In this document: one piece after another, positions 34,602 to 43,816 of the stretch
Numbering within the stretch: the stretch's first letter is position 1
Layout: each line of letters opens with the position of its first letter
From: an uncultured Anaeroplasma sp.
GTDB lineage: Bacteria; Bacillota_I; Bacilli_A; Acholeplasmatales; Anaeroplasmataceae
Direction: 5' to 3'
Length of the DNA: 47,748 bases
Assembly (NCBI GenBank): GCA_945919465.1
Contig: CAMEJG010000010.1
Coordinates: 1 to 47,748, forward strand
Program-made: the position numbers and the translations under genes
The notes under the pieces: model-generated
Databases searched by the model: none
The model's input: only the letters and a program-made list of their open reading frames with translations
Told to the model about the DNA's origin: nothing

Positions 34602-36841
34602 TATAATATCTCCTTCATAAAGTGACCTCTAGTATCAGTCTCTTTATTAAATAGATTAGTTTTATTCATATTTTTAATTTTTTCTAAAAACATTTCAACA
34701 ATATTTCTAGCCTCACTTCCAGATTCTTTAGTTAAATCTATTCTAAAGGTATTTATATGTTTAATGTTTTCTAAATCATCAATAAGGTTTAGTATTTTTC
34801 CATTTAATATCGTAGTAGTACAATCTTGATGTGATACTATTGGAAATATTCCATATTCGTCCTTAAGAATATATTCATTCTTTTTGCATTTACCACATTG
34901 ATTCATTACCTTTAAAGGACAATAATGAGTAAACATCATTTCCGCTTTTCCATATACAATCATCTCTAGATTAGGATAAAATCCATATTCATCATAAAAA
35001 GAAGAATTAAGCTCATTAATATGATCTAAATTCATCTCATGAGAAATACATATTCTTTTAGCTTTTAAATGATGTAATAAAGCTACAGTTTTATGATTTA
35101 CTACATTTAATGAGAAATCGGTATTATATTCATTAGTATTTTTATAATATTCAATTCCTCCATAGCCTCCAATTAATAGCTTTCCTTCCCTATTTTTAAA
35201 TTCATTTTCATTTCGTCTAATAATATTATTAAAATAAATATCTTTTACTTTTAGATCTTTTATAGCATTATATTGTTCTAAAGTTCTACATTTAACTGAT
35301 AGTCCTAAATCTTCTTTTATTTCAGTTAAATCATATTTGTAATCTTTAATAGAAGGACAGACTCTATTAATTAATCTCATTTTATTTAGATTATCGATAG
35401 CCAATCTTCTAATTTCATTTAATTTACTATTAGGAATAAAGGCATTATCAACATAATAATTAAATTCATTAATAAAATAAGGAGTATCATTTATTTTATT
35501 AAATTGTTTAAATACCATATCAGTTGTTAAGGGATTATTGATAGCCTTATCAATATTCCATTCTGATTCAGTATATGAAGTAATTCCATCACATTCAATT
35601 TCTACATGAAGCTTATTATTTATTTCTCCATAAATATTAATATTAATAGGAATTCTATTATATTCTTTTGGGTAAGATTTATTTAATTCATTAGTATATT
35701 TAATATCCTTCGTTTTGTAAATATCATTACCTACTTTAGCATCCTCTTTAAATTTAATAATACATTTATTATTAATAGAATTTACTAAATTATCATTTAA
35801 ATCATAGATTCTTTGTAAGGCAATATTAATATCAATTCCATCATTATCAATTCTAATAATATCTCCTTGATTAATTTCTTCATTTAGTTTTATTTCATAA
35901 CGATTATTCTTAAGCTTTTTACTAATATAACCTATTTTATATCCATAATTATTTGGTCTTGAAATATTAGAAATATCCTTTTTATCCTCATGAAAAATAT
36001 ATCCTTTAGTAAAGGTTCTATTAAAGGTTCTATTAAGCTTAATATCCTTTTTATCAAGCTTATTATCTAATGCTAATCTATAATGCTTAATTACATTCGC
36101 AACATATTCAGGTTCTTTCATTCTGCCTTCTATTTTTAAAGAATCTATCTCTTTTAATTCATTAATATAATCTATAGTATTTAAATCCTTCATAGATAAA
36201 ATATAAGAATTAGTTAATACTTCATTAGTTGTAGTATTAATTAGCTCATATTTTTTTCTACAAGAACCCACGCATCTACCTCTATTTCCACTTCTATAGC
36301 CAATAAGTCCGCTCATAAGACAATTTCCACTATATGAAACACATAAAGCTCCATGAACAAAGATTTCAATAGGTAAATTTATTCTTTTTTTAATATCTTT
36401 TATTTTTTCTATTGGAACTTCTCTAGATAATACTATTCTTTTAGCTCCTAAATCCTTAAATAGCTTAGCGCCATAATAATCATCTATTCCCATTTGAGTA
36501 GAACAATGAGCTTCCATAGGACTTAAATTTTTAACAATATAATTAAATAAAGCTAAGTCCTCTACAATGACACCATCAACACCTAATTCATATAAGGTAT
36601 TTAATTGTAAGTAAGCATCATTCAATTCATTATTATAAACAATAGTGTTCATAGTAACATATATTTTAACATTTCTTAAATGAGCATATTCTAATGCTTC
36701 CTTTAATTCTTCATAATTAAAATTATTCGCATAAGCTCTCGCACCAAATCTATTCATTCCTAAATAAATAGCATTACAACCGTTTGATATTGCAGCCTTT
36801 AATGCAGTCATATTTCCTGCTGGAGCTAGTAATTCTGTCAT
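34601..36841 (-). CDS. Peptidase U32-family RNA hydroxylation protein (RlhA/TrhP-like)
   Basis: 746 residues. The N-terminal U32 barrel starts ELLAPAGNMTALKAAISNGCNAIYLG. A four-cysteine cluster (HGALCVSYSGNCLMSG, then RGRCVGSCRKKY) fits the iron-sulphur site of RlhA/TrhP, enzymes that use prephenate-derived chemistry to hydroxylate 23S rRNA or tRNA wobble uridine. Residues about 370-480 form a DUF3656-like segment. A second barrel-like half with EMIVYGKAEMMFTHYCPL and CGKC follows. Such long single-chain forms are common in Bacillota. The old annotation 'collagenase-like protease' is probably wrong for this group. The gene is divergent from the hydrolase-kinase gene. Confidence 0.88.
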   Translation of the reverse strand: MTELLAPAGNMTALKAAISNGCNAIYLGMNRFGARAYANNFNYEELKEALEYAHLRNVKIYVTMNTIVYNNELNDAYLQLNTLYELGVDGVIVEDLALFNYIVKNLSPMEAHCSTQMGIDDYYGAKLFKDLGAKRIVLSREVPIEKIKDIKKRINLPIEIFVHGALCVSYSGNCLMSGLIGYRSGNRGRCVGSCRKKYELINTTTNEVLTNSYILSMKDLNTIDYINELKEIDSLKIEGRMKEPEYVANVIKHYRLALDNKLDKKDIKLNRTFNRTFTKGYIFHEDKKDISNISRPNNYGYKIGYISKKLKNNRYEIKLNEEINQGDIIRIDNDGIDINIALQRIYDLNDNLVNSINNKCIIKFKEDAKVGNDIYKTKDIKYTNELNKSYPKEYNRIPININIYGEINNKLHVEIECDGITSYTESEWNIDKAINNPLTTDMVFKQFNKINDTPYFINEFNYYVDNAFIPNSKLNEIRRLAIDNLNKMRLINRVCPSIKDYKYDLTEIKEDLGLSVKCRTLEQYNAIKDLKVKDIYFNNIIRRNENEFKNREGKLLIGGYGGIEYYKNTNEYNTDFSLNVVNHKTVALLHHLKAKRICISHEMNLDHINELNSSFYDEYGFYPNLEMIVYGKAEMMFTHYCPLKVMNQCGKCKKNEYILKDEYGIFPIVSHQDCTTTILNGKILNLIDDLENIKHINTFRIDLTKESGSEARNIVEMFLEKIKNMNKTNLFNKETDTRGHFMKEIL

Positions 36842-36941
36842 TTTATCACCTTTTTTCGCTACCTATTATAACTTATATTTTAATATAAAGGAAATATTTT
36901 TATTTATTTTATTAATTAATATTTCATCTGATTGTTGCTTA

Positions 36942-36971
36942 TTGACTTTTCACATATTAATATGTTAGTAT
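36942..36971 (+). promoter_or_regulatory. Probable promoter of the hydrolase-phosphatase-TIR unit
   Basis: TTGACT (36942-36947), an 18-nt spacer, then TAGTAT (36966-36971). It lies in the gap between the divergent U32 gene and the unit. The -10 box matches 4 of 6 positions. Confidence 0.5.
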
Positions 36972-37031
36972 TTAAGTAAACATATGTATTCAATACTAAT
37001 TCAATATATCAAATTAATAATGGAGATAATT

Positions 37032-38405
37032 ATGCTCACTTTATATATAACAATCTCTTTGTTTTTTTTCTTATTTATTTTTATGAGAAAAAAAGAAAAT
37101 TTTATCACTGAAAAGATAAATAAATTACCTAAAATAGATTCAATAAGGCAGCAAAATATTTTTTTATATAAAAAAAATAATATAGAAAAAAAATTATTAA
37201 ATACAAAATATGAAAAAATTTATTGTGAATTTGTTTATTCAAATAAGTATACAACTAAAACAATTATTTGTTTTCATGGATATAAATCAAATGGTAAAAA
37301 CTTTATTTCAGGATTTTATGAATGTTATTGTAATAAAGAATTAGAGTATAATCTTTGTCTTTTTGATTTATTGGGATGTGGTTTAAGTAGTGGGAAACTG
37401 ATTTCAATAGGGAAAAAGAGTAATGTAATTATTAAACAAATTATAGAAGAATCGCGTAAAATGTTTGGCAATAATATTGAAATATATTTTCATGGAGTAT
37501 CATTTGGCGCATATAATGCTTTAAGATACGCAATAGATAATGATGATATAAATGGTTTGATTTTTGACAGCGGATTCATAGATGTTTATTCTCAAATAAA
37601 ACATATGCTACACTATAAAATTTATAAGATTTTTATACCTTTATTTAAATTATGGTATTTAGTATTTTATAGAGAAAATTATAAAAAATTAAATCTCACT
37701 AATAAAATAGAAACACTTAATATTCCTATATTAATTTTTCATAGTACAAAAGATAATATTGTACCATTTGAGAATTCAAAGTTGTTATTTAATAATTGTA
37801 AAAGTAAGAAAAAATTAGAAATATTTAATGAATCTGAACATTCATTAATGTGTTTTGACGACCCTTATAGATATAGAATTAATATTAAAAGATTTATAGA
37901 TAATAATCAGTATAAAAGAATAGCATTAATAGGATTTATGAGCTCGGGGAAAACAACCTTAGGGAAAATGATTTCAAATAAATATAATATAGATTATTTA
38001 GACATTGATGAAGAAATTGTAAAAGATACAAAAAAATCTTTGGATGAATTATTTAATGAATCTGAAGCTGATTTTAGAAAATTGGAATTGAAAAAATTAA
38101 TTCAATTATCTAATAATAACTGTGTTGTTTTATCTTGCGGAGGAGGTACTCCTCAAATAGTTGGTAGTTATGATTATTTAAAAAAATGGACCATTATATA
38201 TTTAGATATTTCAATTGAAACAGCATATATAAGGAGTCATGGTATAAAAAAATTTGCTCGTTCTTGGAATGGTTTTGAAGAACTATGTAAAAGTAGAAAA
38301 GAATTATATTTAGAAATGAGTGATTATGTATGTTCTACAGAAGGAGATTTGCATGAATCTTTTGAAAGACTTTGTAAAATAATAAATGAAAATAATTTAT
38401 TGTAG
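37032..38405 (+). CDS. Membrane-anchored alpha/beta-hydrolase fused to a shikimate-kinase-like domain
   Basis: The start at 37032 is preferred because GGAGA lies 5 nt upstream; the in-frame ATG at 36984 has no site. The 457-residue protein has one N-terminal membrane helix (LYITISLFFFLFIF). An alpha/beta-hydrolase domain (about 60-290) follows, with CFHGYKSNG as oxyanion region, nucleophile Ser157 in HGVSFGAYN, Asp in STKDNIVP, and His in ESEHSLMC. A kinase domain (about 298-457) has P-loop GFMSSGKTTLGK, LDIDEE, FRKLE and SCGGGTP. All shikimate-contact motifs are recognisable. This fusion is new to me. No other aromatic-pathway gene is nearby, so the kinase may use another small hydroxylated substrate. 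The next gene overlaps or abuts directly. Confidence 0.8.
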   Translation: MLTLYITISLFFFLFIFMRKKENFITEKINKLPKIDSIRQQNIFLYKKNNIEKKLLNTKYEKIYCEFVYSNKYTTKTIICFHGYKSNGKNFISGFYECYCNKELEYNLCLFDLLGCGLSSGKLISIGKKSNVIIKQIIEESRKMFGNNIEIYFHGVSFGAYNALRYAIDNDDINGLIFDSGFIDVYSQIKHMLHYKIYKIFIPLFKLWYLVFYRENYKKLNLTNKIETLNIPILIFHSTKDNIVPFENSKLLFNNCKSKKKLEIFNESEHSLMCFDDPYRYRINIKRFIDNNQYKRIALIGFMSSGKTTLGKMISNKYNIDYLDIDEEIVKDTKKSLDELFNESEADFRKLELKKLIQLSNNNCVVLSCGGGTPQIVGSYDYLKKWTIIYLDISIETAYIRSHGIKKFARSWNGFEELCKSRKELYLEMSDYVCSTEGDLHESFERLCKIINENNLL

Positions 38406-38420
38406 GTGATGGTTGTGAAT

Positions 38421-39197
38421 ATGGATATTAATATAATGCTAAATAATATAGAAGGTATTATTTATTCAGCATGTGATTTATTTTTAACTAACGGAATAAA
38501 TTCTTTTAAACATAAATCTACTAATGATATATTAACTGATACAGATATAAATATGCAGAGTTATTTAATAATGGAAATAAAAAAGCTATATCCTACAATT
38601 AGTTTTATTTCAGAAGAAAAAGACAACCAAGAATTGAGTGATGAATTAACTATATGTATAGATCCATTAGACGGAACTTGTAATTTTAGCTTAGGTCTTA
38701 CTATGTTTGGAGTTCAAATGGCTATATTTGAAAATAAGAATATTATTGCTTCAATAATATATTTGCCATATTATAAGAAATTATTTAAAACCATTAAAGG
38801 AAATGGAGTGACTTTAAATGGAAAAAGGATATTTCTTAATAAAGATATAAAACAAACAGAATCAATTTTATTATTATCTGATTTTTATCCAAAAATAGAT
38901 ATTAGTTTTGAAAAACAATTAAAATTAGTTCATAATTTACAGAGTCATTTTTTAAAAATAAGATTATTTGGTGCTGCTTGTTTTGATTTTGCTACTCTTG
39001 CTACATCAAAAGCCCAAGCTTATATTTGTTATTATAATGAAATATGGGATATTGCTCCAGGATTATTAATGATTGAAGAGCTGGGTATGAAATATAGTGG
39101 TTTTTATAAACCATATAAACTCAATGATTCTGCTCTAATAGTTGCTTTAAATGATGAAATATTAAATGATATAAAAAATACATTTTTTAAAATATAA
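38421..39197 (+). CDS. Inositol-monophosphatase-family phosphatase
   Basis: About 258 residues. Metal-binding motifs are intact: ISEEKD (Glu), IDPLDGTCNFSLG, and WDIAPGLLMIEELG near the C-terminus. The family dephosphorylates inositol phosphate, fructose bisphosphate, PAP or NADP. Substrate is not readable here. Several in-frame starts (GTG 38406, ATG 38409, ATG 38421) crowd the junction with the preceding stop. The ATG at 38421 has GGTGAT about 10 nt upstream and matches family N-termini best. Zero-gap coupling to the hydrolase-kinase gene and a 15-nt gap to the TIR gene indicate one operon. Confidence 0.85.
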   Translation: MDINIMLNNIEGIIYSACDLFLTNGINSFKHKSTNDILTDTDINMQSYLIMEIKKLYPTISFISEEKDNQELSDELTICIDPLDGTCNFSLGLTMFGVQMAIFENKNIIASIIYLPYYKKLFKTIKGNGVTLNGKRIFLNKDIKQTESILLLSDFYPKIDISFEKQLKLVHNLQSHFLKIRLFGAACFDFATLATSKAQAYICYYNEIWDIAPGLLMIEELGMKYSGFYKPYKLNDSALIVALNDEILNDIKNTFFKI

Positions 39198-39212
39198 AAG
39201 GAGGGGAAGAAA

Positions 39213-42041
39213 ATGAATAAAAAATTATTTATTAGTTATTCTCATAAATGTTTTACTGATGAGGTGTTTACTTTAGTAAAGGATTTAGAAATGAAGGGAT
39301 ACCAAGTATTTTATGATAAGGATGTATTAAAAAAAGGTGACTGGGAAAAAACTATAGATAATCATATTCGTGCTTGTGATTATTTTATTTATATGTCTTC
39401 ATTTGCTTCAAATTCTAATGAAGGATTTTGTTTAAATGAATTATGTAGAGCTGGTGAATTTGGAAAAAAGATTATACCTGTTTTACTAGATGAAAGCTTA
39501 TTACCATTGAGTATAAACAAATATCAACGATTATTCTTTTATAAATGTTTTACTAATAATGGAATTGATTCAATTAATTATGAAAAATTTTTTAATGAAT
39601 TAATAGATGCATTGAGTGATAAAGAATGGGGATATACTAATGATGATTTGAGATTAAGAAAAATTTTAGCCTTAGTTTCTAATCGCGTTGAACTTTATAA
39701 TCATTATTCTTCCTTTTGTGGAAGAAAAAAAGCTTTTAGTGATTTTGAAAAATTTATGAACTCTGATAATAATTTATTATGGATTCCATCCGGCCCTGGT
39801 TCTGGTAAAACTGCATTTGCTAGTATGCTATGCTGGAAATATCCCGAAAAAATAAAGGCTATTCATTTTTGTAAATTTAATAATTCAGATAAAATGGATC
39901 CTAAAAAAATTTTTGCATCAATCGCATATCAACTATCAGATGCTATTCCTGCATATAAAAGAAAATTATTAGATTTACCTGAATTAGATAAGATATTTGA
40001 AAAGAATGCTACTAGAATTTTTGAATATTTAATTTTAGATCCTTTGTATGATATTAGCTATAATGAAAATATAGGAGTAGTAATTGATGCATTAGATGAA
40101 TGTACTTGGGGTGGAAAAAATGATATGGCGAATGTTTTACAACGAGCTCTATCTAATAAATCACTTCCAAAATGGTTAAAATTTATTGTGACTAGTAGAG
40201 ATTCAATTGAGATAAGTAATCCTCTAAAAAATTATGCTACAATATCTTATTCATTAGAGGCTAATAATAATGAAGATATTTTAGAATATTATAAAAAAGA
40301 AATAGAAGGATTGACAGATGAAAAGGCTGAAATATTACTGGCAAAATCAGAAGGTTCTTTCTTATATGCTGCAGAGATTTGTAAAAAAATTAAAGAAAAT
40401 GAACTAGACCTTAATGAATTAGATTTGTTTCCTATAGGTATTTATGGATTCTTCTATGATTGTTTTTCTAGAATTTTTGAGAATAATACTACAAAGGATA
40501 TTTCCTTTGAAATAGCAAGACCTTACCTTGAAATATTATGTGTATCAAATATATCAATGAACATTGAAACTGTAGCTAATATTTTGGATTATGATTTATA
40601 TAAAGCTAGAAATATTGTTTCAACCTTAGCTAGCTTGTTTCCTTTGAAAAATAACTTAATACAACCACTTCATAAATCATTAGTAGATTGGCTGACTAGT
40701 GATGATATTTTACAAGTGTATTATATAGATAAGAAGAATGGATATTTTAGAATTTATAAATATATGAAAAATATCTATGATAATAAGAAGTATTATAACA
40801 ATTTATATGTTTTGGAAAATTTTGCATCAATTTTAATAGAATTAGAAAAATATGATGAATTAGAGAACCTATTGAATGATTTAGATTATCAAAAGAATGT
40901 TATCCAGACTATGCATTTTGATTCGGGATTAAGAAGATATTTAGAACAAATTCAAGCTTTAGATAATTATTCTCATGATAAAACAATTGAAGTGTTTAAT
41001 AATAATTCATTTATTCAAATATTTTCTTTATATCGAAGATTATTGTATAACTCTGGAATGTTTTTTGATTTAAGAAATCTTGGATTAACAAATGTTTTAG
41101 CAAGATCTATCGATTATGGTATGGAAGGCGAAATAGGAAAAGCATTTTATTACTATATTGTAGAAGAGTTTGAAAAGGCTATAAAGAAAATAAAAAATAT
41201 TGTTAAAACAGAAGAAATTAACAAATATCCTTATTATTTAGCTGAATTATATAATGTAAAAGGATTATCAGAAAGAAAACTCGCTTTATTTGATGATGCT
41301 ATTGAATCATTTGAAAAAGCTATTGATTACGCTAAAGAAGACAATTTTTCTTGTCCAAATAGTGAACCTAATTTTGAACTTTGCATGTCAAATCTTATTT
41401 TAGGTAAAATATACACTACAAAATGCAATTTTGCAAAAGCTAATCGTTATTATAGAAATTCTTTGAAAGCTATTGAACATCAAATAGAAGATACTGTTGA
41501 TAGAGATAGAAAAATTTCAGACATATTATTTACAGCAGAAATATATCGTGTATATGCATATTCTAAAATATGGGAAAATGAAATAGATGATGCTATAGAT
41601 TTATTAGAACAAGCAGATAAAATATATACTAATAATAAATCCACTTTAGATAGATATTTTGTGAGATTTCAATATACTTCAATCCTATTAAAAATTATGC
41701 AAAAGGATAAATTAGGAAATAAAGAAGCATTATTACTATTGTTAAATAATGGATTAAATGGAAAATATGATATAGGAATGGTTAATTATCTTTTAGCTTT
41801 AAATATCTTAATTAATTTCAATGATGATAAAGATGAAATTCGTGAGGGAATGAAATATGCTAATCTAGCATCAGATACTTTCTTTAGAATTGAAGCTTTA
41901 TTAGAAGATAATGAATCTAGATTAATACTAAACCTATTGAGTAAGAAACTTGGAATATCTAAAAAGCTTGATATTGATGATGTTGAAGAAATAGAAAACT
42001 GGATTGAATATATTAAAAATAGAATAGAAAATTTAGATTAA
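39213..42041 (+). CDS. TIR-NACHT-TPR STAND NTPase
   Basis: 942 residues with a strong ribosome site (AGGAGGGG). The TIR domain (1-135) begins KKLFISYSHK and retains the putative NAD-cleaving Glu76 in CLNELCRAGE. The NACHT-type NTPase follows, with Walker A GPGSGKT at 194-200, Walker B VVIDALDEC at about 290-298 and sensor FIVTSRDS. A winged-helix-like segment contains QPLHKSLVDWL. The C-terminal half is helical with TPR-like repeats (LYNVKGLSERKLALFDDAIESFEKAI; AKANRYYRNSLKAIE), a likely sensor. This is the layout of bacterial NLR-like antiphage proteins that oligomerise on sensing a phage component and deplete NAD. Its partners here are unusual. The operon ends at a strong terminator. Confidence 0.88.
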   Translation: MNKKLFISYSHKCFTDEVFTLVKDLEMKGYQVFYDKDVLKKGDWEKTIDNHIRACDYFIYMSSFASNSNEGFCLNELCRAGEFGKKIIPVLLDESLLPLSINKYQRLFFYKCFTNNGIDSINYEKFFNELIDALSDKEWGYTNDDLRLRKILALVSNRVELYNHYSSFCGRKKAFSDFEKFMNSDNNLLWIPSGPGSGKTAFASMLCWKYPEKIKAIHFCKFNNSDKMDPKKIFASIAYQLSDAIPAYKRKLLDLPELDKIFEKNATRIFEYLILDPLYDISYNENIGVVIDALDECTWGGKNDMANVLQRALSNKSLPKWLKFIVTSRDSIEISNPLKNYATISYSLEANNNEDILEYYKKEIEGLTDEKAEILLAKSEGSFLYAAEICKKIKENELDLNELDLFPIGIYGFFYDCFSRIFENNTTKDISFEIARPYLEILCVSNISMNIETVANILDYDLYKARNIVSTLASLFPLKNNLIQPLHKSLVDWLTSDDILQVYYIDKKNGYFRIYKYMKNIYDNKKYYNNLYVLENFASILIELEKYDELENLLNDLDYQKNVIQTMHFDSGLRRYLEQIQALDNYSHDKTIEVFNNNSFIQIFSLYRRLLYNSGMFFDLRNLGLTNVLARSIDYGMEGEIGKAFYYYIVEEFEKAIKKIKNIVKTEEINKYPYYLAELYNVKGLSERKLALFDDAIESFEKAIDYAKEDNFSCPNSEPNFELCMSNLILGKIYTTKCNFAKANRYYRNSLKAIEHQIEDTVDRDRKISDILFTAEIYRVYAYSKIWENEIDDAIDLLEQADKIYTNNKSTLDRYFVRFQYTSILLKIMQKDKLGNKEALLLLLNNGLNGKYDIGMVNYLLALNILINFNDDKDEIREGMKYANLASDTFFRIEALLEDNESRLILNLLSKKLGISKKLDIDDVEEIENWIEYIKNRIENLD

Positions 42042-42114
42042 ATAATAGTTCCTCAAATATTCCTTTAATAGAGAATAATAAGAGACTTAATATAATTTTA
42101 TAAAAAAATAATAT

Positions 42115-42156
42115 AAGTGATACATAAAATAAAAAAATGTATCACTTTTCCTTTTT
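42115..42156 (+). terminator. Terminator after the TIR-NACHT gene
   Basis: AAGTGATACAT (42115-42125) and ATGTATCACTT (42137-42147) form a perfect 11-bp stem with an 11-nt loop followed by a T-rich run. Confidence 0.88.
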
Positions 42157-42163
42157 AAAATAT

Positions 42164-42192
42164 TTGACTAAAATATAAAATATTGATAAAAT
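42164..42192 (+). promoter_or_regulatory. Promoter of the pectin lipoprotein operon
   Basis: TTGACT (42164-42169), a 17-nt spacer, then TAAAAT (42187-42192). A short inverted repeat CGTTT (42204-42208) / AAACG (42214-42218) just downstream of the -10 box could be a LacI/CcpA-type operator. That part is weak. Confidence 0.7.
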
Positions 42193-42242
42193 AAGTAATA
42201 AAGCGTTTCCAAAAAACGATTTAAACTTTTAGGAGGAATAAT

Positions 42243-43811
42243 ATGAAGATAAAGAAAAAAATTGGTATTATTTCAATGGCACTTGGATGTATTTTAGCAG
42301 TTGCATCCTGTGGAAATACTACCCCTACTGATGTAAGTAGTACTACTCAAGGGACATCAGTACCAAGTCAAACAACTTCTACAAAACCAAGTACACCTAG
42401 CTCCTCAACCACTCAAGGGGTTAAGCTATTATCAACAAGATTTAGTAGTATCTCTGTTGATTATTCTAATGTAAAAACATTGTATTATTTTGGTGAAGAG
42501 TTTTCATCAGAAGGTTTGGTTGTTAAAAATAACTTTGTTAAAAGCTATTCAAATGGAAAAAGAGAAAGCTATTCAGAAGAAACTGAATTATATTCAATAG
42601 ATACAAGTGAGGTTGATTTTAATACTGTTGGTGTTTACCCTGTAACTATTTCATCTAGAGTAGGCTCAGTAATTAATATGAGATCATATAATGTTGTTGT
42701 TAAGGCAAATCCTTTTGACGATGTGAAGAATTTATCATATTTTGGTGGATTAAATATTGAATACATTGCTGGAGATAGTTTTAATAAAACTTACAAGGTT
42801 CAAGATAAATTTAATTTTTCTAGTTCATTAGTAAAAGCATCTATTCATGTTGTAAAAATTGATGCAGAAGGAAATAAAACAGAAAATGATGCAACAACTA
42901 ATCCTCAAGCATTAACTATTGATACTTCTAATGTACCAGTTGATAGTAATGGTTATTTAACTACAAGAGGAACCTTTATAATAAAATATAGTTTTACTCA
43001 AAAGCTTACTATTGACGGAATTGAGGTTGAAAATAAGATTGAATCATTTACATACGTAACAGTAGATAATCCTGTTACTAACATTGAAAAGATTTCTGTA
43101 GATGATACAACCTTTGAAGCAACTATTACAAGTCTGGATTTATCAAAATGGAAATTTAGAGTAACTAGAGAAATTGGTGAACCAGAAGAAATTTATTATA
43201 GTAAAGATTTATTTACTGTTACTGGTTTAAATCAATACATACCAATGGAGCAAGAGGCTCAAATCACATTAAATGAAAGTCCAGAACAAATTGTTAAGGT
43301 TAAGGTTACTATTACTCCTTCTTCATTATATAATATTTTCTTACAATTAGATTTAAATAAGGGTATGGAAAAAGTAGATGTTAATGGAGATCCTGTATTA
43401 GATACTGAAGGCAATCCTACATATAATACACCATTTACTAATACTACAAGAACTCAAGTTGATTCTGATGGCTATTGTTATGGTACTAATATTGTAAGAG
43501 AAATTAAACCAAGAAATTGTGATGGTATTGGCTTTAGCGTTCGTGTTAAAGTAGAGTTATCATCAAAGAGTGGTGCCTTTGAGGTTGTAATGCCAAAGGC
43601 TGGTAAAATTTTAATTTTCGTAGCTTCAACAGGTGATGATGCAAGACCAGTTAATGTTTCATTAAATGATGAATCAATTACTGAAATTGTAGCAAAAACA
43701 AAGGATGTTCCAACTCGTTATGAAATTGATATTAAGGAAGCTGGTACTATAAGCTTTACTGGCGAAAAGCAATTCTATGTTTATGGTGCAATTATTGTAA
43801 CAGAGAGGTAA
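42243..43811 (+). CDS. Lipoprotein with Ig-like and carbohydrate-binding-like domains
   Basis: 522 residues with ribosome site AGGAGG. A signal peptide ends in lipobox AVASC (lipidated Cys23), followed by a Ser/Thr/Pro linker (about 25-60). A bacterial Ig-like module (YYFGEEFSSEGLVV...VGVYPVTIS) and a second related module follow. The C-terminal jelly-roll-like domain (about 410-522: GIGFSVRVKVEL, FEVVMPKAGKILIFVAS, GTISFTGEKQFYVYGAIIV) resembles carbohydrate-binding segments found beside polysaccharide lyases. No catalytic motif is seen. It is 5 nt upstream of the PL9-type lyase gene and most likely binds the same polysaccharide at the cell surface. Confidence 0.75.
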   Translation: MKIKKKIGIISMALGCILAVASCGNTTPTDVSSTTQGTSVPSQTTSTKPSTPSSSTTQGVKLLSTRFSSISVDYSNVKTLYYFGEEFSSEGLVVKNNFVKSYSNGKRESYSEETELYSIDTSEVDFNTVGVYPVTISSRVGSVINMRSYNVVVKANPFDDVKNLSYFGGLNIEYIAGDSFNKTYKVQDKFNFSSSLVKASIHVVKIDAEGNKTENDATTNPQALTIDTSNVPVDSNGYLTTRGTFIIKYSFTQKLTIDGIEVENKIESFTYVTVDNPVTNIEKISVDDTTFEATITSLDLSKWKFRVTREIGEPEEIYYSKDLFTVTGLNQYIPMEQEAQITLNESPEQIVKVKVTITPSSLYNIFLQLDLNKGMEKVDVNGDPVLDTEGNPTYNTPFTNTTRTQVDSDGYCYGTNIVREIKPRNCDGIGFSVRVKVELSSKSGAFEVVMPKAGKILIFVASTGDDARPVNVSLNDESITEIVAKTKDVPTRYEIDIKEAGTISFTGEKQFYVYGAIIVTER

Positions 43812-43816
43812 TTAAG

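Noticed and set aside
42200-42220. CcpA cre site
   Set aside because: The match to the cre consensus is partial. I kept it only as a weak possible operator within the promoter entry.
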